NCBI RefSeq assembly: GCF_900156305.1
Contig: NZ_FTPL01000003.1
Location: forward strand, 186,001 to 250,000
Direction: 5' to 3'
Source of the DNA: Edaphobacillus lindanitolerans
GTDB lineage: Bacteria > Bacillota > Bacilli > Bacillales_A > Planococcaceae
DNA: 64,000 nt
A model generated the notes under the pieces. It did no database searches. It was not told where the DNA came from and was given only the letters and a program-made list of their open reading frames with translations. Both the position numbers and the translations under genes were made by a program. Positions within the stretch are counted from its first letter, which is position 1. Each line of letters starts with the position of its first letter. Below are positions 1-7,288 of this stretch, piece by piece.

Positions 1-34
1 AGCGTGACGAGGTCTCCGCATCTTGGCGTGGCAC
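1..34 (-). CDS. MazF/PemK-type toxin, first codons only (partial)
   Basis: A GTG codon at 34-32 follows directly after the stop of the MazE-like gene and opens a frame (V-P-R-Q-D-A-E-T...) that runs off the window edge. In MazEF modules the toxin, a sequence-specific mRNA endoribonuclease, is encoded immediately downstream of the antitoxin. The N-terminus resembles the short polar lead of PemK/MazF proteins. Only 11 codons are visible, so the identification rests on position rather than on any catalytic residue. Confidence 0.35.
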   Translation of the reverse strand, partial: MPRQDAETSSR

Positions 35-268
35 TCAAAACAGCTCGTTGCCGGCGACTGCGAGTTCCAGCTCCTCGTGGCGGTTTTCGGACGTGATCAT
101 AGCGAGCAGTTCTTCAAGTGTCGGTTCGGTCTCTACCGGCTTTACAAGCAATGCCTGATTGGATTCGATAGTCAAAGTGACCTCCGTCCCTTCTGTCAGA
201 TTGATCTGTTGTGCAAGAGCGGCAGGGATCCGCAGTCCTAAACTGTTGCCCCACTTCTGTATCTTCAC
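35..268 (-). CDS. mazE: MazE/AbrB-fold antitoxin
   Basis: A 77-residue protein beginning K-I-Q-K-W-G-N-S-L-G-L-R-I-P, the hallmark of the SpoVT/AbrB (MazE) swapped-hairpin DNA-binding domain, followed by an acidic C-terminal tail typical of the toxin-neutralising arm. The GTG start at 268 is chosen because a strong ribosome-binding site (AAGGAGGG) lies 7 nt upstream; an ATG further upstream (295) has no such site. The gene reads toward the window edge, where a toxin start directly abuts its stop. The likely role is to bind and silence the toxin and repress the module. Two palindromes upstream (309-338) are candidate operators. The MazE fold is fairly sure; the toxin partner is inferred. Confidence 0.75.
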   Translation of the reverse strand: MKIQKWGNSLGLRIPAALAQQINLTEGTEVTLTIESNQALLVKPVETEPTLEELLAMITSENRHEELELAVAGNELF

Positions 269-304
269 AACAATCCCTCCTTGCGGTAAAAACATTGTAA
301 CATG

Positions 305-340
305 GACGATACATGAATGTATAGTCTTTGTATATACATT
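305..340 (-). promoter_or_regulatory. Candidate operator upstream of mazE
   Basis: Two perfect palindromes lie 40-70 bp upstream of the antitoxin start: ATACAT-GA-ATGTAT (309-322) and TGTATATACA (329-338). They share TGTAT/ATACA half-sites. AbrB-fold antitoxins typically autorepress by binding repeated palindromes at their own promoter, so this is a plausible MazEF operator. No binding evidence is available. Confidence 0.4.
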
Positions 341-397
341 TTGGCGGAATTTCGGGAGAGAGCCTTTTTCATGTCCAAAAAAGACGGAAAAAGAAAA

Positions 398-447
398 AAT
401 AAGCGTGACAAGAGGACGGGCAGTTCCATTAAACGGAACTGCCCGTC
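398..447 (-). terminator. Intrinsic terminator of the 429-980 gene
   Basis: A 13-bp perfect inverted repeat (415-427 with 435-447, 7-nt loop) is followed on the minus strand by a T-containing tail (TTATTTTTTC) about 10 nt further on. The stop codon of the membrane-protein gene falls in the loop, so the gene's last codons form half of the hairpin. Confidence 0.55.
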
Positions 448-980
448 TTCGCTTTCCTCGGCCAGATGAAGTAAGACAGGGAGATGGCGAGGTCGATTCC
501 GGCGATGAGCGTCCACAGCTTCAGGATCTGTTGCAGCGCTTCTGTCCGGGCCGCGTCATCGACGAGGAAGATGATGGCGATCAGATAGCCTCCCCCGATC
601 ATCCAGGCCAGCACATGGAGAAGGCTGCCCTTCAGCGAGTCCCGCGCATGCGCGTAACCGTACAGCTTTGCGGGCCGCGGCCCTTCCCTCACAATATAAT
701 GACGGAATCGTTCATCCGCCCACCGGATCATCCGCCGGCCGTACGCGAGCGAGACGCCGAGGTAGATGGCGGCGATGCCATGAGCCTGGGTGGCCGTCGC
801 TCCGTTCAATAAGTCGTATGTCGTGGCGATGAGCAGGATCAGGTCAAGAACAGGCGTCATGGCGAGCAGCAGGAACCCGGCCCGCTCTTTTCCGAACAGG
901 TACCTCACGGTCAACCCCGCTGCAATGAACACCCAGAATCCGATTTCAACCCCGATGATCAGCCAGGCGATCAGGCTCAT
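429..980 (-). CDS. Small polytopic membrane protein, YmcC-like
   Basis: A 183-residue hydrophobic protein with about four membrane segments (roughly residues 3-22, 34-56, 103-127, 138-160) and basic loops. It resembles the uncharacterised YmcC-type integral membrane proteins of Bacillus; no catalytic motif is visible. The ATG at 980 is preferred to an in-frame GTG at 989 because GGAG sits 8 nt before the ATG and overlaps the GTG. It is transcribed away from the tetR-like gene across a 100-bp shared upstream region, so that regulator may control it, a guess from position only. Its terminator hairpin overlaps its stop codon. Confidence 0.6.
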   Translation of the reverse strand: MSLIAWLIIGVEIGFWVFIAAGLTVRYLFGKERAGFLLLAMTPVLDLILLIATTYDLLNGATATQAHGIAAIYLGVSLAYGRRMIRWADERFRHYIVREGPRPAKLYGYAHARDSLKGSLLHVLAWMIGGGYLIAIIFLVDDAARTEALQQILKLWTLIAGIDLAISLSYFIWPRKAKTGSSV

Positions 981-1048
981 GGCTTGCACTCCTTTTTGGA
1001 ACTGGTGGTATGGATTCGATATTACACGATGGTTTTATTTAGTACAAG

Positions 1049-1076
1049 TGTTTTATAAAGAGTCTTTTGCTATAAT
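1049..1076 (+). promoter_or_regulatory. Extended -10 promoter of the tetR-like gene
   Basis: TGC-TATAAT (-10 at 1071-1076) is a consensus extended -10 element, with a weak -35 (TGTTTT, 1049-1054). The -10 ends six bases before the ATG, so the transcript would begin at or next to the start codon. An imperfect dyad centred on ACA-AG-TGT (about 1044-1051) overlaps the promoter and could be the operator for autoregulation. Confidence 0.45.
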
Positions 1077-1082
1077 GGATAT

Positions 1083-1667
1083 ATGCCTAAAATCGTGAAT
1101 CATGAAAAACGCAGAGAACAGATTGCAGAGTCGATGTGGCGGATCATCCTGGAAAAAGGCATGGAAGGAGCGACGGTGAGAGGGGTTGCCGAGGAAGCTG
1201 GTCTATCGGTAGGCGCCTTGAGATATTATTTTAAAGACCAGGATGAGTTGTTCGTCTATGCGATGCGGCTTGTCAACGAACGGGTGACCGGGCGCGTGAT
1301 GGACATCGCCGCCCGGCCTTTGCCGCCGCGCGAAAAAGTGATTGCCGTGTTGCTTGAGATCGTCCCGATGGATGACGAGCGCCGGGCCGAGACGGATGTC
1401 TGGTTTTCATTTCTGGCCCATCTCAAGCACCGGAAGGATCTGGACGGAATACCCGAGCATGCGGTATACGAGGCCATCCAAAAGCTGTTCGGCCTCCTGG
1501 AAGCCGAAGGGGCGCTCCGTCCCGGACTGGACCGGGAGCTTGAGGCGGAGCGGCTTTATTCCATCATCGACGGATTGGCTCTCCATGCGTTCTTGGAGCC
1601 GGAACGGCTGGACCCCTCGATGGTGCGCCGGGTTGTCCGTTCCGCGGTGGAGGCTATCACACTGTAG
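1083..1667 (+). CDS. TetR-family transcriptional regulator
   Basis: A 194-residue regulator. Residues about 8-55 form the TetR helix-turn-helix: R-E-Q-I-A-E-S-M-W-R-I-I, then G-A-T-V-R-G-V-A-E-E-A-G-L-S-V-G-A-L-R-Y-Y-F, followed by a helical ligand-binding domain. The conserved G-x-L-x-Y-Y-F turn is present. It resembles the BetI/PksA-like branch with a TetR_C_6-type C-terminus. There is no recognisable Shine-Dalgarno before the ATG, and a TATAAT box lies only six bases upstream, suggesting leaderless translation. The ligand is unknown. Targets may be itself and the divergent membrane-protein gene. Confidence 0.85.
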   Translation: MPKIVNHEKRREQIAESMWRIILEKGMEGATVRGVAEEAGLSVGALRYYFKDQDELFVYAMRLVNERVTGRVMDIAARPLPPREKVIAVLLEIVPMDDERRAETDVWFSFLAHLKHRKDLDGIPEHAVYEAIQKLFGLLEAEGALRPGLDRELEAERLYSIIDGLALHAFLEPERLDPSMVRRVVRSAVEAITL

Positions 1668-1674
1668 CCGTTGC

Positions 1675-1702
1675 TTGCCAAAAATTCCGTCTATGGTATC
1701 CT
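1675..1702 (+). promoter_or_regulatory. Promoter of the thiamin salvage operon
   Basis: TTGCCA (1675-1680), a 16-bp spacer and TATCCT (1697-1702) preceded by TGG (extended -10). It lies directly upstream of the TPP riboswitch and downstream of the tetR-like gene, so it would drive the riboswitch leader. Confidence 0.5.
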
Positions 1703-1724
1703 ATAGGGGAATTGAATACGAACC

Positions 1725-1820
1725 GCCACTGGGGGAGCCTGAAGAAAGGCTGAGACGTGCATATGCTGCGCGGACCCTTCGAACCTGATCCGGATCATAC
1801 CGGCGTAGGGAAGTGGGCCG
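1725..1820 (+). ncRNA. TPP riboswitch (THI element)
   Basis: The conserved aptamer words are all present in order: ACTGGGGGAGCC, GGCTGAGA, GACCCTT, GAACCTGATC and ACCGGCGTAGGGAAGTGG. This is the thiamin pyrophosphate aptamer that controls thiamin genes in Bacillales. A Rho-independent terminator follows at 1849-1884, ahead of tenA, so control is by TPP-dependent premature termination of the whole tenA-thiMDEW transcript. Confidence 0.95.
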
Positions 1821-1848
1821 ATCCGCTTTATCCATGTATGCAATCCGG

Positions 1849-1885
1849 GCCGCTTCCTGACGTTTGATCAGGGAGCGGCTTTTCG
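1849..1885 (+). terminator. Riboswitch expression-platform terminator
   Basis: A 12-bp stem with one G-U pair (GCCGCTTCCTGA, 1849-1860, with TCAGGGAGCGGC, 1868-1879) closes a 7-nt loop and is followed by TTTTCG. Lying between the TPP aptamer and tenA, it is the expected conditional terminator. Confidence 0.8.
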
Positions 1886-1916
1886 TGTTCGCCAAAATGA
1901 AAGGGGAGTGCACGAT

Positions 1917-2600
1917 ATGAGTTTTTGCAAACGGGTGAGAAGTGAATGTGACGGGATCTGGGAGGCGAGCTTTGACCATCCGTTCATCCAGGCGCTTGCG
2001 GATGGGACGCTTGATGAAAAGGTTTTCCGCTTCTATGTGCTGCAGGATGCTTACTATCTGAGCCATTTCGCAAAAGTACAGGCGCTCGGCGCTGTCCAGG
2101 CAAAGGATCTGGCAACCACCCAACGGTTTGCCAAGCACGCGGAGGAGACGTGCGTCGCCGAATTGTCGCTCCACGAAGAATTCTTCACCCTGCTCGGAGT
2201 GACGCAGGAGGAGCATGCGGCGTTCAAACCGGCGCCGAATGCATATAACTACACGTCCCATATGTACCGGGCAGCGTTCACCGGTGATCTCGCCGACACG
2301 CTGGCTGCATTGCTCCCGTGCTACTGGCTGTACTGGGAAATCGGCGAGCGGCTCAAGGATGCAAAACCGGGCCACCCGATCTACGACAAATGGATTGCCG
2401 CTTATGGGTCCGAATGGTTCGGCGAACTCGTCCAGGAGCAGATCGGACGCATGGACCGGCTTGCCGAGGGCCTGCCGCAAGAACGGATTGAAGAACTTGC
2501 GGAGCATTTCCGGAAAAGCAGCATTTATGAACTGAAATTCTGGGAGATGGCATGGACGCTGGAATCCTGGACAGCCGAGGAACGGGAGGCGGTCCGATGA
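1917..2600 (+). CDS. tenA: Thiaminase II / aminopyrimidine aminohydrolase
   Basis: A 227-residue TenA. It hydrolyses aminomethyl- or formylaminomethyl-aminopyrimidine to hydroxymethylpyrimidine, recycling degraded thiamin. With the ATG at 1917 as residue 1, the residues known as catalytic in Bacillus subtilis TenA fall at the same numbers: Asp44 (L-Q-D-A-Y), Tyr112, Cys135 (L-L-P-C-Y-W) and Glu205 (S-I-Y-E-L-K). That match also supports this start over the GTG at 1908, which overlaps the GGGGAG ribosome-binding site. It is the first gene after the TPP riboswitch and overlaps thiM by 4 nt. Confidence 0.97.
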   Translation: MSFCKRVRSECDGIWEASFDHPFIQALADGTLDEKVFRFYVLQDAYYLSHFAKVQALGAVQAKDLATTQRFAKHAEETCVAELSLHEEFFTLLGVTQEEHAAFKPAPNAYNYTSHMYRAAFTGDLADTLAALLPCYWLYWEIGERLKDAKPGHPIYDKWIAAYGSEWFGELVQEQIGRMDRLAEGLPQERIEELAEHFRKSSIYELKFWEMAWTLESWTAEEREAVR

Positions 2601-3397
2601 GCAGTGGCCGGTTCGTGGAAAGGGTTCGTGCGGAGCGGCCGCTTGTCCACTGCATCACGAACATCGTGGTCGCCAACTTTCAGGCGAACGGGCTCCTTGC
2701 ACTCGGCGCCTCTCCGGTCATGGCCGACTCGCCGGAAGAAGTGGAGGAGATGGCAGGTGCAGCCTCATGCACTGTCCTGAATATCGGGACGCTGCGGCGG
2801 GACAGCCTGTTCTCGATGGAGCTTGCCGGCAGGGCCGCAGCCGAAGCGGGCAGTCCGGTCGTCGTTGACCCGGTCGGTGCAGGAGCGACCCGTTTCAGGC
2901 GGGAAGCGGTGCAGCGGATCCTCAGGACCGTCCGGGTGGCACTCATCCGGTGCAACGCCGGGGAACTCGCGGCGATTGCCGGAGAAAACTGGCGGGCATC
3001 TGGTGTCGACGCGGGGAGCGGGGAGATGGACATTTGTTCCGTCGCGGAGCGCGTGGCCAGGGAACACAGCTGCCTTGTCGCCGTGACTGGCGAGTCGGAC
3101 ATCGTCACCGATGGGAGCGTGACACTGAAGATCGAAGGCGGACACGAACTTCTGTCAAGCTTGACGGGGGCGGGCTGCCTCCTGAGCTCGGTATGCGGCG
3201 CGTTCCTCGCCGTGGGGAGCGAGACGCCGCTTGAGGCGGTGGCGGAAGCGCTCAAGTTTTACAAGACGGCCGGGGAACTGGCTGCGGCGGATGCGTCAGG
3301 TCCGGGGAGCTTCCAACCTGCGTTTCTGGATCATCTTTACTTGCTGGACGGCGTGGAAACGGCCGGTCGGCAGGTCACGGGGGAGGCGAGGGCATGA
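2597..3397 (+). CDS. thiM: Hydroxyethylthiazole kinase
   Basis: A 266-residue ribokinase-fold enzyme phosphorylating 4-methyl-5-hydroxyethylthiazole for thiamin salvage. Family marks include [10 protein letters not shown] near residue 15, G-A-S-P-V-M-A near 37-43, D-P-V-G-A-G-A, N-A-G-E and the C-terminal nucleotide/active-site loop L-T-G-A-G-C. In many homologues that loop reads T-G-T-G-C, so Ala for Thr is a mild variant. The start is the ATG that overlaps the tenA stop (ATGA), 7 nt after GGGAGG. It is translationally coupled on both sides. Confidence 0.96.
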   Translation: MSSGRFVERVRAERPLVHCITNIVVANFQANGLLALGASPVMADSPEEVEEMAGAASCTVLNIGTLRRDSLFSMELAGRAAAEAGSPVVVDPVGAGATRFRREAVQRILRTVRVALIRCNAGELAAIAGENWRASGVDAGSGEMDICSVAERVAREHSCLVAVTGESDIVTDGSVTLKIEGGHELLSSLTGAGCLLSSVCGAFLAVGSETPLEAVAEALKFYKTAGELAAADASGPGSFQPAFLDHLYLLDGVETAGRQVTGEARA

Positions 3398-4230
3398 CCC
3401 ATGTTGCCATGACGATTGCCGGATCGGATTCCGGCGGAGGTGCGGGGATCCAGGCGGACCTCAAAACGTTCCAGGAACTCGGTGTGTTCGGTACGTCTGC
3501 CCTCACGGCGGTCACTGCCCAGAATACGCTCGGCGTACACGGTGTCTGGCCGCTTGACCCGGAAGCCGTCACGGCCCAGATGGATGCGGTGTTCGATGAC
3601 TTTCGGGTTTCGGCGGTGAAGACCGGCATGCTGTTTTCATCGGACATCATCCGCGCTGTCGCCAGGTCGCTCGAGAAAGCCGGACGGCCCGCGCTCATCG
3701 TCGATCCGGTCATGATTGCCAAGGGCGGTGCCCATCTGCTGCAGAGGGAGGCTGCGGAAGCGCTCGTGAAAGAATTGATCCCGCTCGCAGCGGTTGTCAC
3801 GCCGAATATCCCCGAGGCGGAAGAACTTACGGGGACGGAGATCCATAGCGAAGCGGATATGGAGGATGCGGCGCGGCGTCTCCTCCGGATGGGAGCGCGG
3901 GCGGCGATCATCAAGGGCGGCCACCGGACGGACGAGCGCCGGGCATCCGATTTGTATGTCGATGCGGACGGCAACCGGATGATCTTTTCGAGCGAGCGCA
4001 TCGCAACGAAAGATACACACGGAACAGGCTGCACATTCTCGGCGGCGCTCACTGCCTTTCTTGCGTCAGGCAAGGAACTTCCGGAGGCCGCGGAGGGGGC
4101 GAAGCGGTTCATCCTGGCGGCCATCGCTGACGGACTCGGCCTCGGGGCGGGCCACGGTCCGACGAACCACTGGGCATACCACCGGCTCGGTGGCATGTCG
4201 GCGAAAGGGGGGATTTCCGTTGAAACCTGA
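3394..4230 (+). CDS. thiD: Hydroxymethylpyrimidine / HMP-phosphate kinase
   Basis: A 278-residue ThiD carrying out two successive phosphorylations of HMP to HMP-PP. The N-terminal [15 protein letters not shown] substrate loop, the central [10 protein letters not shown] and the C-terminal [10 protein letters not shown] anion-hole motif are intact. The ATG overlaps the thiM stop by 4 nt. The 3' end overlaps the TTG start of thiE, giving a tightly coupled cluster. HMP made by TenA is its natural feed. Confidence 0.97.
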   Translation: MTHVAMTIAGSDSGGGAGIQADLKTFQELGVFGTSALTAVTAQNTLGVHGVWPLDPEAVTAQMDAVFDDFRVSAVKTGMLFSSDIIRAVARSLEKAGRPALIVDPVMIAKGGAHLLQREAAEALVKELIPLAAVVTPNIPEAEELTGTEIHSEADMEDAARRLLRMGARAAIIKGGHRTDERRASDLYVDADGNRMIFSSERIATKDTHGTGCTFSAALTAFLASGKELPEAAEGAKRFILAAIADGLGLGAGHGPTNHWAYHRLGGMSAKGGISVET

Positions 4231-4885
4231 ACAGCTGGCGGTTTATTTCATCATGGGAAGCGTCAATGCAGCCGGGCGCAATCCGATTGAAGTGCTTGAA
4301 TCGGCCCTTCGCGGCGGCGTCACCTGTTTTCAGCTTCGAGAGAAGGGACCGGGCGCTCTGAAGGGAGAAGCACTCCTGGAATTTGCCACTGCCTGCCGTG
4401 ACCTATGCAGGGAGCATGGAGTCGGGTTCATCGTCAATGACGACGTCGATCTCGCCGTTCATCTCGGGGCGGACGGACTTCACGTCGGTCAGGAAGACGG
4501 GGACATCCGGAAAATCCGAAGCCGCATCGGCGGGCAAATGATTCTCGGCGTGTCTGCGCATGACGCGGGAGAAGCCGGCGCAGCCTTGGCGGCCGGTGCA
4601 GACTATCTCGGAATGGGGCCGGTCTATGGAACGCGGTCCAAGCCGGATGCCCGTGAGGCATCGGGAACGGGACTCATCAGGGATGCCCATGCGGCCCATC
4701 CGGATCTCCCGATTGTCGGCATCGGCGGCATCCGTGCGGACAATGCGGCCCCAGTCATCCGGGCCGGCGCGTCCGGCGTGTCGGTCATCAGTGCGATTTC
4801 CCATGCGTCCGACCCGGCACGAGCCGCTCGGGAGCTTCATCAGGCAGTGGAAGAGGCCATCATGGAGAAAGAGCGTACCCGATGA
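4220..4885 (+). CDS. thiE: Thiamin-phosphate synthase
   Basis: A 221-residue TIM-barrel enzyme that joins HMP-PP (from ThiD) and thiazole phosphate (from ThiM) to thiamin phosphate. Visible motifs: [16 protein letters not shown] near 72-79, [11 protein letters not shown], the flexible loop [12 protein letters not shown] and V-G-I-G-G-I. The start is a TTG at 4220, seven bases after a G-run (GGGGGG) and inside the last codons of thiD. No in-frame ATG or GTG near this point gives the expected N-terminus. Confidence 0.95.
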   Translation: MKPEQLAVYFIMGSVNAAGRNPIEVLESALRGGVTCFQLREKGPGALKGEALLEFATACRDLCREHGVGFIVNDDVDLAVHLGADGLHVGQEDGDIRKIRSRIGGQMILGVSAHDAGEAGAALAAGADYLGMGPVYGTRSKPDAREASGTGLIRDAHAAHPDLPIVGIGGIRADNAAPVIRAGASGVSVISAISHASDPARAARELHQAVEEAIMEKERTR

Positions 4886-5376
4886 GATGGCAGACGAAAA
4901 CCCTCATGCTCATGGCGATGTTTACCGCAATCGCAGTCGCGGGTTCCGTGTTCGTTTCGTTTCCGGCCGGCATCGCCAGGGCGTATCCAGTCCAGCATGC
5001 GGTGAACGTCGTTACGGCGGTCACGCTCGGTCCGGGACCCGCCGCCGGTGTCGCCTTCCTCACGGCACTCGTCCGGATCCTCACCGGCACCGGCTCACTT
5101 CTGGCATTTCCCGGCGGTATGATCGGTGCCCTGCTTGCCGGGCTCCTGTACCGGAGAACTAAACGTGCCTGGACGGCTGCTGGCGGGGAAATGATCGGAA
5201 CGGGCATCATCGCGTCTCTGATCGCCGCCCCTTATGCGAATATCTTGATGGGTGCATCCGCCGGGGCACTGTTTTTCCTGCCGGCATTTCTCGTCTCCAG
5301 CGCGACCGGCGCACTGATCGGCTTTGCCCTCGTGCACAAGCTGGAAGGAGCGACCTCGAAGCTGCTGCCGCACTGA
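4882..5376 (+). CDS. thiW: ECF transporter substrate-binding subunit ThiW
   Basis: A 164-residue membrane protein with about five hydrophobic segments and the A-x-x-x-x-x-x-G-x-x-F-V-x-F-P-x-G-I-A-R-A-Y-P-V-Q-H start typical of ThiW, the predicted thiazole-specific S component of energy-coupling-factor transporters. The G-T-G-S-L-L-A-F-P-G-G-M-I-G-A segment is conserved. ATGA overlap with thiE. The shared EcfAAT module is not in the window. Together with thiM it indicates thiazole scavenging. Neither thiC nor thiG is seen here, so the operon is salvage-only as far as the window shows. Confidence 0.88.
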   Translation: MRWQTKTLMLMAMFTAIAVAGSVFVSFPAGIARAYPVQHAVNVVTAVTLGPGPAAGVAFLTALVRILTGTGSLLAFPGGMIGALLAGLLYRRTKRAWTAAGGEMIGTGIIASLIAAPYANILMGASAGALFFLPAFLVSSATGALIGFALVHKLEGATSKLLPH

Positions 5377-5485
5377 AGAATTCGGGCCTTGGGCAAAGTT
5401 TTCTTCAACGGGACCTTCTTCATTGGAACGTTCATGCTCGTTTGTGAAGCATCATCAACCGGCAGCCAAAACCCAAAAACGGATA

Positions 5486-5510
5486 AACAAAAAACCCCGC
5501 CGAAGCGGGG
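5486..5510 (-). terminator. Intrinsic terminator after the 5517-5714 gene
   Basis: A six-bp G/C stem (5495-5500 with 5505-5510) around a CGAA (TTCG on the minus strand) tetraloop is followed on the minus strand by a T6 run. It lies just past the stop of the small membrane-protein gene. The thi operon ends 110 bp away on the other strand with no equally good plus-strand hairpin. Confidence 0.75.
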
Positions 5511-5516
5511 GTACGG

Positions 5517-5714
5517 CTATTCCTTTGGTTCTTCGGGAAACAGGAACCAGGAGAGGATGCCGCTGAGGAGGGCGGCGCCGATCGCCATGTAGAGGCGGTG
5601 AAGTTCAGGGACTTCCTGGAATTCCTTGTTCAAATACCACCAGGCGATGCCGGCGACGATGAGCATGATGGGTATGGCAAATTTAAGTGCGCGTTTCAGT
5701 TTCAATGGTGTCAT
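5517..5714 (-). CDS. Small two-helix membrane protein, unknown
   Basis: A 65-residue protein with a basic N-terminus (K-L-K-R-A-L-K), two hydrophobic segments (about 10-27 and 41-58) and an acidic tail (F-P-E-E-P-K-E). No family was recognised. The ATG at 5714 directly abuts AAAGG; a TTG three codons later (5705) has that AAAGG at a proper 9-nt distance and may be the true start. The gene has its own terminator and no operon partner in its direction: the coat gene upstream, read the same way, is 40 bp away. Confidence 0.55.
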   Translation of the reverse strand: MTPLKLKRALKFAIPIMLIVAGIAWWYLNKEFQEVPELHRLYMAIGAALLSGILSWFLFPEEPKE

Positions 5715-5753
5715 CCTTTAACTCGTAGGTTAAAGTCAGTTTAACACATTTGC

Positions 5754-6071
5754 TCAGTAGCGACCGCCCGGGAAGCCGCCGGGGCCTCCAAAACCGGGAC
5801 CGCCGAATCCAGGGCCTCCGAAGCCCGGGTTGGCATAAATATTTCTGCCGGGTACTGTGGTGGATGTCTCGGTGAAGTAGTGACGTGGCACGTTCACGAT
5901 GTTCTGGCGGTTGACGTTGACGATCGGATGAACGAACGGCACCTCGCACTCTTTGAAGGTATCATGGAAACGGTAAGTCGGCGGGCATACGATCGGGCAC
6001 CGCTCGCACGAGCCCATTCCGTGATGCATGTGGTGCATATGGTGCATGTGGCTCATATGATGACGCTTCAT
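5754..6071 (-). CDS. cotD: CotD-family spore coat protein
   Basis: A 105-residue protein. Residues 1-18 are Met/His-rich (M-K-R-H-H-M-S-H-M-H-H-M-H-H...). The core carries C-x2-C-P-x-V-C-P-P-T-Y-R-F-H-D-T-F followed by P-F-V-H-P-I-V-N-V-N-R-Q-N-I-V-N-V-P-R-H-Y-F, which matches the CotD inner-coat family. The tail is a low-complexity G-F-G-G-P repeat ending G-G-R-Y. AAGGAGGTG lies 6 nt before the ATG. It would be made late in the mother cell under sigma-K, although no such promoter was picked out. It is the clearest sporulation marker in the window. Confidence 0.82.
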   Translation of the reverse strand: MKRHHMSHMHHMHHMHHGMGSCERCPIVCPPTYRFHDTFKECEVPFVHPIVNVNRQNIVNVPRHYFTETSTTVPGRNIYANPGFGGPGFGGPGFGGPGGFPGGRY

Positions 6072-6223
6072 GGGTTACACCTCCTTTTCCTGTTCCTCCT
6101 ATTACATGCAGGGAACACCCGGGACAGGTGGACGGCTGTCACGGCTTGAACCGGTTTGTCTGTCCGGAGAGCGGGAATAGTAGGAGAAAGCAAAGCGAAC
6201 CCGTCTGAAAAGGAGGGAACCCC

Positions 6224-6628
6224 ATGAAAAAAGAACGGATTGTGCTGTTTGACGGAGAGTGCAACTTCTGCGACAAAAGTGTCCAGTTCATCATTAAGCG
6301 CGACCCAGTCGGATACTTTAAATATGCTTCATTGCAGAGTGATGTCGGCCGCGAACTCATGCAGAAATACAAGATTCCCGACGATGTCGATTCGATGGTG
6401 CTGATCGAAGGGGACCGTGCATATACAAAATCCACGGCCGCTCTTCACATTGCCAAAAAGCTGGACGGACTCTGGCATCTGCTCTTCCTGTTCATCGTCA
6501 CCCCGAAGGCGATCCGTGACCGCGCATATGATTACGTCGCGGCAAACCGGTTTAAATGGTTCGGGAAGAAACAGGTGGATGCCTGCATGCTGCCGCCGCC
6601 GGACATCCGAAAACGATTTCTTGCATGA
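6224..6628 (+). CDS. DCC-family (DUF393) thiol-disulfide oxidoreductase-like protein
   Basis: A 134-residue protein beginning I-V-L-F-D-G-E-C-N-F-C-D-K-S-V, the D-G-x-C-x2-C signature of the DCC/DUF393 family (YuxK in Bacillus). It is a thioredoxin-like protein of uncertain substrate. The C-terminal part has the family's R-D-x-x-Y-D-Y-V-A-x-N-R and W-F-G pattern and a late cysteine. The ribosome-binding site is AAAAGGAGGG, 8 nt from the ATG. It is monocistronic, closed by a strong terminator at 6641-6684. Confidence 0.85.
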   Translation: MKKERIVLFDGECNFCDKSVQFIIKRDPVGYFKYASLQSDVGRELMQKYKIPDDVDSMVLIEGDRAYTKSTAALHIAKKLDGLWHLLFLFIVTPKAIRDRAYDYVAANRFKWFGKKQVDACMLPPPDIRKRFLA

Positions 6629-6640
6629 CTCATCCGAAGA

Positions 6641-6684
6641 AAGGCTGCACGGAGTGAAGGAACTCCGTGCAGCCTTTTTTTATT
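6641..6684 (+). terminator. Intrinsic terminator between convergent genes
   Basis: A near-perfect stem of about 15 bp (6641-6655 with 6662-6676, six-base loop) is followed by a T7 run on the plus strand. It lies between the convergent DCC-family gene and the GyrI-like gene. The minus-strand flank is only moderately T-rich, so termination in that direction would be weaker. Confidence 0.85.
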
Positions 6685-6700
6685 TTGGACGGTGCCCTTT

Positions 6701-7180
6701 TTATTTCTTCACAAGCGGAATCCACATTTCACCGAATGTCATGCCGTTCCGCTGTCCCATCTCGACCGTTGCATTGGGTCCCCCGACATAAGCGTACTCT
6801 TCCAGTCCACCCAGCACCTGTCCGAAGGCGATGCCGGTGAGCGTGTTGCTCAGCTCCTCGGAAGTTTCTGCTTCGCCTTCGATCACCAGGTACGTTCCCT
6901 CCGGGAATTGAATGGCTCGGGTCGCTTCGGGAAGCGTCTCTGCGGTCATGACGCCGGCGTAATGCATCATCTGGTTGTTCACTGCTTCGTTCACTGCAAA
7001 GATGTACTCGTTCGCGGCTACGGCTTTGAGTGCATCCAGCCGTCCGTCCTGTTCCACGCTCTTCCAAAAATCCGACTTTTCCTTGCTGATCCCCGCAAAA
7101 TCCGTGTAGTCACTCTTCAGTTCAGTCCCGATCCCCAAAACAGTGAAACCTTCTTTTTCCTGCAGTGTATAATCTGCCAT
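6701..7180 (-). CDS. GyrI-like effector-binding domain protein
   Basis: A 159-residue stand-alone domain of the AraC-effector-binding/GyrI-like superfamily. It shows an N-terminal strand (F-T-V-L-G-I-G-T-E-L), a central W-K-S-V-E-Q-D-G-R-L and the late Y-A-Y-V-G-G-P-N-A pattern ending in E-M-W-I-P-L. Such proteins bind small hydrophobic or cationic ligands and often neighbour regulators. It is divergent from the WYL-domain regulator at 7289 with about 110 bp between starts, which suggests it is that regulator's target. The ligand is unknown. Confidence 0.75.
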   Translation of the reverse strand: MADYTLQEKEGFTVLGIGTELKSDYTDFAGISKEKSDFWKSVEQDGRLDALKAVAANEYIFAVNEAVNNQMMHYAGVMTAETLPEATRAIQFPEGTYLVIEGEAETSEELSNTLTGIAFGQVLGGLEEYAYVGGPNATVEMGQRNGMTFGEMWIPLVKK

Positions 7181-7288
7181 ACGAAAACCTTCCTTCCCAG
7201 GGATTAGTCAAACGATTCATGGCGTCGCTTGCTGAATTTATAATATCCTTGAATCGTGTCAAGAAATGATACTGTTTAGGAGGATCTG

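Noticed and set aside
159-812. 217-codon plus-strand frame over the mazE and membrane-protein genes
   Set aside because: It overlaps two better-supported minus-strand genes and a terminator, has no SD and no family resemblance.
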